Assembly: GCA_018900295.1 (NCBI GenBank)
Contig: JAHIGH010000094.1
Span: 1-8,791 of the forward strand
Source of the DNA: Patescibacteria group bacterium
GTDB taxonomy: Bacteria; Patescibacteriota; Microgenomatia; Levybacterales; UBA12049
Length of the DNA: 8,791 nt
Direction: 5' to 3'
Shown piece by piece: positions 6,735 to 8,791 of the stretch. A model generated the notes under the pieces. The model ran no database searches and was not told where the DNA came from. It was given only the letters and a program-made list of their open reading frames with translations. A program made the translations under genes and the position numbers. The number at the start of each line of letters is the position of its first letter. Position 1 is the first letter of the stretch.

Positions 6735-6881
6735 CTGAAATTAGAAAAAGACGGTACTCTTGATAAACTCAAGCAGGAATATGATATAGAGGATCAGGAT
6801 AAAATAACGGCAAAGTATAATGAAAATAAGGACAGGAGTACGATTACTGGAAAAAAAAGGGAGAGAAGAAGGAAATATTAA
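6735..6881 (+). pseudogene. Decayed 3' end of a second hydrolase gene
   Basis: The frame from 6735 reads LKLEKDGTLDKLKQEYDIED and continues to NENKDRSTI, matching residues 1126-1162 of the upstream hydrolase at 28 of 37 positions by hand count, with mostly conservative differences (D/E, E/D, Q/E). It has no start codon: TGA at 6732 closes the frame just upstream. At the left edge one base is missing from the Trp codon (TGACTGGAAA has become TGACTGAAA). After the STI residues another base is lost in the A/G run near 6850, and about 64 bases before the stop are deleted. The end, AAATATTAAATT, still resembles the ACATATTAAATT at the intact gene's stop. It is therefore the remnant of a paralogous gene's end that now serves as the leader of gmd. 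Confidence 0.85.
6868..6873 (+). promoter_or_regulatory. Likely ribosome-binding site of gmd (GAAGGA)
   Basis: GAAGGA lies 11 bases before the gmd ATG at 6885, slightly far but usable. It falls within the decayed hydrolase tail. The intact copy has GAAAAAAGAT at the equivalent place, so the site appears specific to the remnant. No better site lies closer to the ATG. Confidence 0.45.
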
Positions 6882-6884
6882 ATT

Positions 6885-7856
6885 ATGAAACGTGCACTAA
6901 TAACCGGTATTACAGGACAAGACGGCCCTTATCTTGCGGAATTTCTACTTTCCAAAGGATACAAAGTATATGGAACAGTTCGCCGTTTAAGTACGCCAAA
7001 TCTTGAAAATATCAGCCGCATTCGTGAGCAAGTGGATTTGCTTTCCGCAGATCTTCTTGATACAACCTCGTTAACCGAAGCGATCAAAGAAGCGCAGCCG
7101 GATGAAGTATACAATCTCGCCGCCATGTCCTTTGTCAAAGCTTCATTTGAGCAGCCGGTCCTGACTGGGGAATTTACTGCGCTTGGCGTCACACGGTTAT
7201 TGGAGGCAATCCGCGCGGTCAACAAAAAAATAAAATTTTACCAGGCGTCCAGTTCGGAAATGTTTGGCAAAGTAACCGAAACTCCACAGAAAGAAACCAC
7301 AAGATTTCATCCCCGCAGTCCCTATGGTGTCGCAAAAGTATATGGTCACTATATTACGCTAAATTATCGCGAAAGCTATGACATGTTCGCTGTATCGGGC
7401 ATTTTATTCAATCACGAATCCCCTCGCCGGGGAATAGAATTCGTCACGAGAAAAATAAGCAACAGCGTCGTCAGAATCCATTTAGGCAAACAAGACAAAT
7501 TAATTCTCGGCGACTTATCTCCCAAGCGCGATTGGGGATTTGCAGGCGATTATGTAGAGGCAATGTGGCTCATGCTTCAGCAGGAGAAGCCGGATGATTA
7601 CGTTATTGGAACAGGAGAAAATCACAGCGTTAAAGAGTTTGTAGAATTGGCGTTTAAATGTGTTGGTATTACAGACTGGCAAAATTATGTTATCTCCAAT
7701 CATCCCAAACACATGCGTCCGGCGGAGGTAGATTATCTCATTGCGGACTACAGTAAAGCAAAAAAAGTTCTGGGATGGGAACCCAAAACAACATTCAAGG
7801 AATTGGTGGAAATGATGGTCAAATCCGACCTCCAAAAAGAAAAAAAGGGGAAATAA
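6885..7856 (+). CDS. gmd: GDP-mannose 4,6-dehydratase
   Basis: A 323-residue short-form Gmd that converts GDP-D-mannose to GDP-4-keto-6-deoxy-D-mannose in the cytoplasm with bound NADP. The Rossmann motif is TGITGQDGPYL (residues 7-17), followed by the NADP-type arginines in GTVRRLST (30-37). Catalytic residues appear as Ser123 and Glu125 in ASSSEMFG and as Tyr147/Lys151 in SPYGVAK. Family marks include FNHESPRRG (175-183), LGDLSPKRDWGFAGDYVEAMW (split around 208-228), YVIGTGENHSV, RPAEVDYLIAD (278-288) and LGWEPKTTF. ATG 6885 is right because the first strand starts at residue 3. Its product is the substrate of Rmd upstream, giving GDP-D-rhamnose. No fucose synthase is visible, so GDP-L-fucose is not supported by this window. 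The gene sits three bases after the end of the decayed hydrolase tail. Confidence 0.96.
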   Translation: MKRALITGITGQDGPYLAEFLLSKGYKVYGTVRRLSTPNLENISRIREQVDLLSADLLDTTSLTEAIKEAQPDEVYNLAAMSFVKASFEQPVLTGEFTALGVTRLLEAIRAVNKKIKFYQASSSEMFGKVTETPQKETTRFHPRSPYGVAKVYGHYITLNYRESYDMFAVSGILFNHESPRRGIEFVTRKISNSVVRIHLGKQDKLILGDLSPKRDWGFAGDYVEAMWLMLQQEKPDDYVIGTGENHSVKEFVELAFKCVGITDWQNYVISNHPKHMRPAEVDYLIADYSKAKKVLGWEPKTTFKELVEMMVKSDLQKEKKGK

Positions 7857-7900
7857 TCCGCTATTCCAAAATAAGCAAAACTTTAGTATCATTGAAGGAT

Positions 7901-8791
7901 ATGCCAAAAGCACTTATCGCTGGGGGTTCTGGTTTTATTGGTTCTCATTTATGCAGCAAGTTGATAAATAACGGATATATAGTCTACTGTGTAGATAATT
8001 TAATAACCGGCAACAAGACGAATATAAATAATCTATTAGACAACCCTGGTTTTTTCTTTTTTCGTCATGATATTACAACTTCGCTTACGAACATAAGCGC
8101 GCGCTTCGAAGATGTGGATTATATTTTCCATCTTGCCTCTCCTGCTTCACCAAATATAAATAATGAAAAAAGCTATATGAATTTACCGATCGAAACAATG
8201 CTGGCCAATTCGCTCGGTACGTACAATCTCTTGTTGCTGGCAAAAGAAAAAAATTCGAAATTTCTTTTTGCTTCTACATCCGAGGTATATGGTAATCCTG
8301 CAGTTTCACCACAGCCTGAAAGCTATTTCGGCAATGTATCTCCGAATGGCAAAAGATCGGTTTATGACGAAGGAAAAAGGTTTGGCGAGGCGCTGACATT
8401 TGCGTTTTTACGTAAATACGATACGGATGCGAGAATAATCAGAATTTTTAATACATATGGGCCAAATATGCAGAAAGACGATGGTCGTGTAATTTCTAAT
8501 TTCATAAATCAAGCTATAGAAAGATTGCCGATTACAGTATATGGACAAGGAAGTCAAACCAGAAGTTTTTGTTATATAGATGATATGATTGATGGCATTA
8601 TGTCAGCCATGTTGGCTAACAATACAAAAGGGGAAGTTATTAATCTCGGCAATCCTGACGAAAGGACTATCAAAGAAATTGCGGCAATTGTAAAGGAATT
8701 AACGGGAGCACAATCGCAAATTATAAATGAACCTCTGCCGGATGAAGATCCGGAAAGACGTAAGCCGGATATAGAAAAAGCTAAAAAAATA
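7901..8791 (+). CDS. uxs: UDP-glucuronate decarboxylase (UDP-xylose synthase), 3' end cut by window
   Basis: The frame runs open from ATG 7901 to the window edge, giving 297 residues; probably only 15-25 C-terminal residues are missing. It is an extended short-chain dehydrogenase with GGSGFIGSHL (residues 8-17), VDNLITGNK (31-39), HLASPASP (77-84), Thr126 and Glu128 in STSEVYG, PQPESYFGNV, Tyr155/Lys159 in YDEGK, RIFNTYGPNM, DGRVISNFI, VYGQGSQTRSFCYIDD and EPLPDEDPERRKPDI. These match UXS closely and exclude GalE or a generic epimerase. It converts UDP-glucuronate, the Ugd product, to UDP-xylose. The start follows AAGGA (7895-7899) at only one base, which is too tight for a normal site. An in-frame TTG at 7892 is possible, but the Rossmann strand begins right after ATG 7901. 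The gap after gmd is 44 bases with no visible terminator. Confidence 0.94.
   Translation, partial: MPKALIAGGSGFIGSHLCSKLINNGYIVYCVDNLITGNKTNINNLLDNPGFFFFRHDITTSLTNISARFEDVDYIFHLASPASPNINNEKSYMNLPIETMLANSLGTYNLLLLAKEKNSKFLFASTSEVYGNPAVSPQPESYFGNVSPNGKRSVYDEGKRFGEALTFAFLRKYDTDARIIRIFNTYGPNMQKDDGRVISNFINQAIERLPITVYGQGSQTRSFCYIDDMIDGIMSAMLANNTKGEVINLGNPDERTIKEIAAIVKELTGAQSQIINEPLPDEDPERRKPDIEKAKKI

Noticed and set aside
6735..6881. The hydrolase-tail remnant as a real small gene.
   Set aside because: No ATG, GTG or TTG occurs in frame before the homologous region, and TGA at 6732 closes the frame. The base losses relative to the intact copy indicate decay.
7515..7913. A 132-codon minus-strand open frame across the end of gmd.
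   Set aside because: It overlaps the conserved C-terminal third of Gmd and the start of the decarboxylase, with no family resemblance.

Overview
The window is a stretch of surface-polysaccharide genes from a low-G+C bacterium. All recognisable genes lie on the + strand and are closely packed. TGA serves as a stop in ugd, so the UGA-as-glycine code of some candidate phyla is not in use. The gene style (compact sugar-nucleotide enzymes, a Ugd with the unusual N-terminal segment VWVIGHTPEKI, an AT-rich TCAAAA/TTTTGA intergenic palindrome, and a very large secreted multidomain hydrolase) recalls Patescibacteria (CPR, Parcubacteria-like). That placement rests on recollection of similar sequences and is tentative.

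Layout, left to right: the 3' end of an RmlD-type dTDP-4-dehydrorhamnose reductase (2-376); an AT-rich imperfect inverted repeat (about 396-504); ugd, UDP-glucose 6-dehydrogenase (506-1828); rmd, GDP-4-dehydro-6-deoxy-D-mannose reductase (1831-2787, start chosen inside a 4-base overlap); a 1195-residue exported protein with a seven-bladed kelch-type propeller, an LCAT-like alpha/beta hydrolase, an Ig-like domain and a lysine-rich tail (2808-6395); a very AT-rich small membrane-protein ORF (6405-6689); a decayed second copy of the 3' end of the hydrolase gene (6735-6881); gmd, GDP-mannose 4,6-dehydratase (6885-7856); and a UDP-glucuronate decarboxylase cut off by the window end (7901-8791).

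Three sugar-nucleotide routes meet here. Ugd and the decarboxylase give UDP-glucose to UDP-glucuronate to UDP-xylose. Gmd and Rmd give GDP-mannose to GDP-4-keto-6-deoxymannose to GDP-D-rhamnose. The partial RmlD would finish dTDP-L-rhamnose. Together they would supply activated xylose, glucuronate and rhamnoses for a capsule, O-antigen-like polymer or S-layer glycan. No glycosyltransferase or export gene is visible in the window.

The part that ordinary annotation does not explain is 2808-6884. The two GDP-rhamnose genes are separated by the secreted hydrolase, an AT-rich ORF and a remnant of a second hydrolase gene that ends three bases before gmd. This points to duplication, then loss or replacement, of a secreted-hydrolase gene inside a sugar operon.
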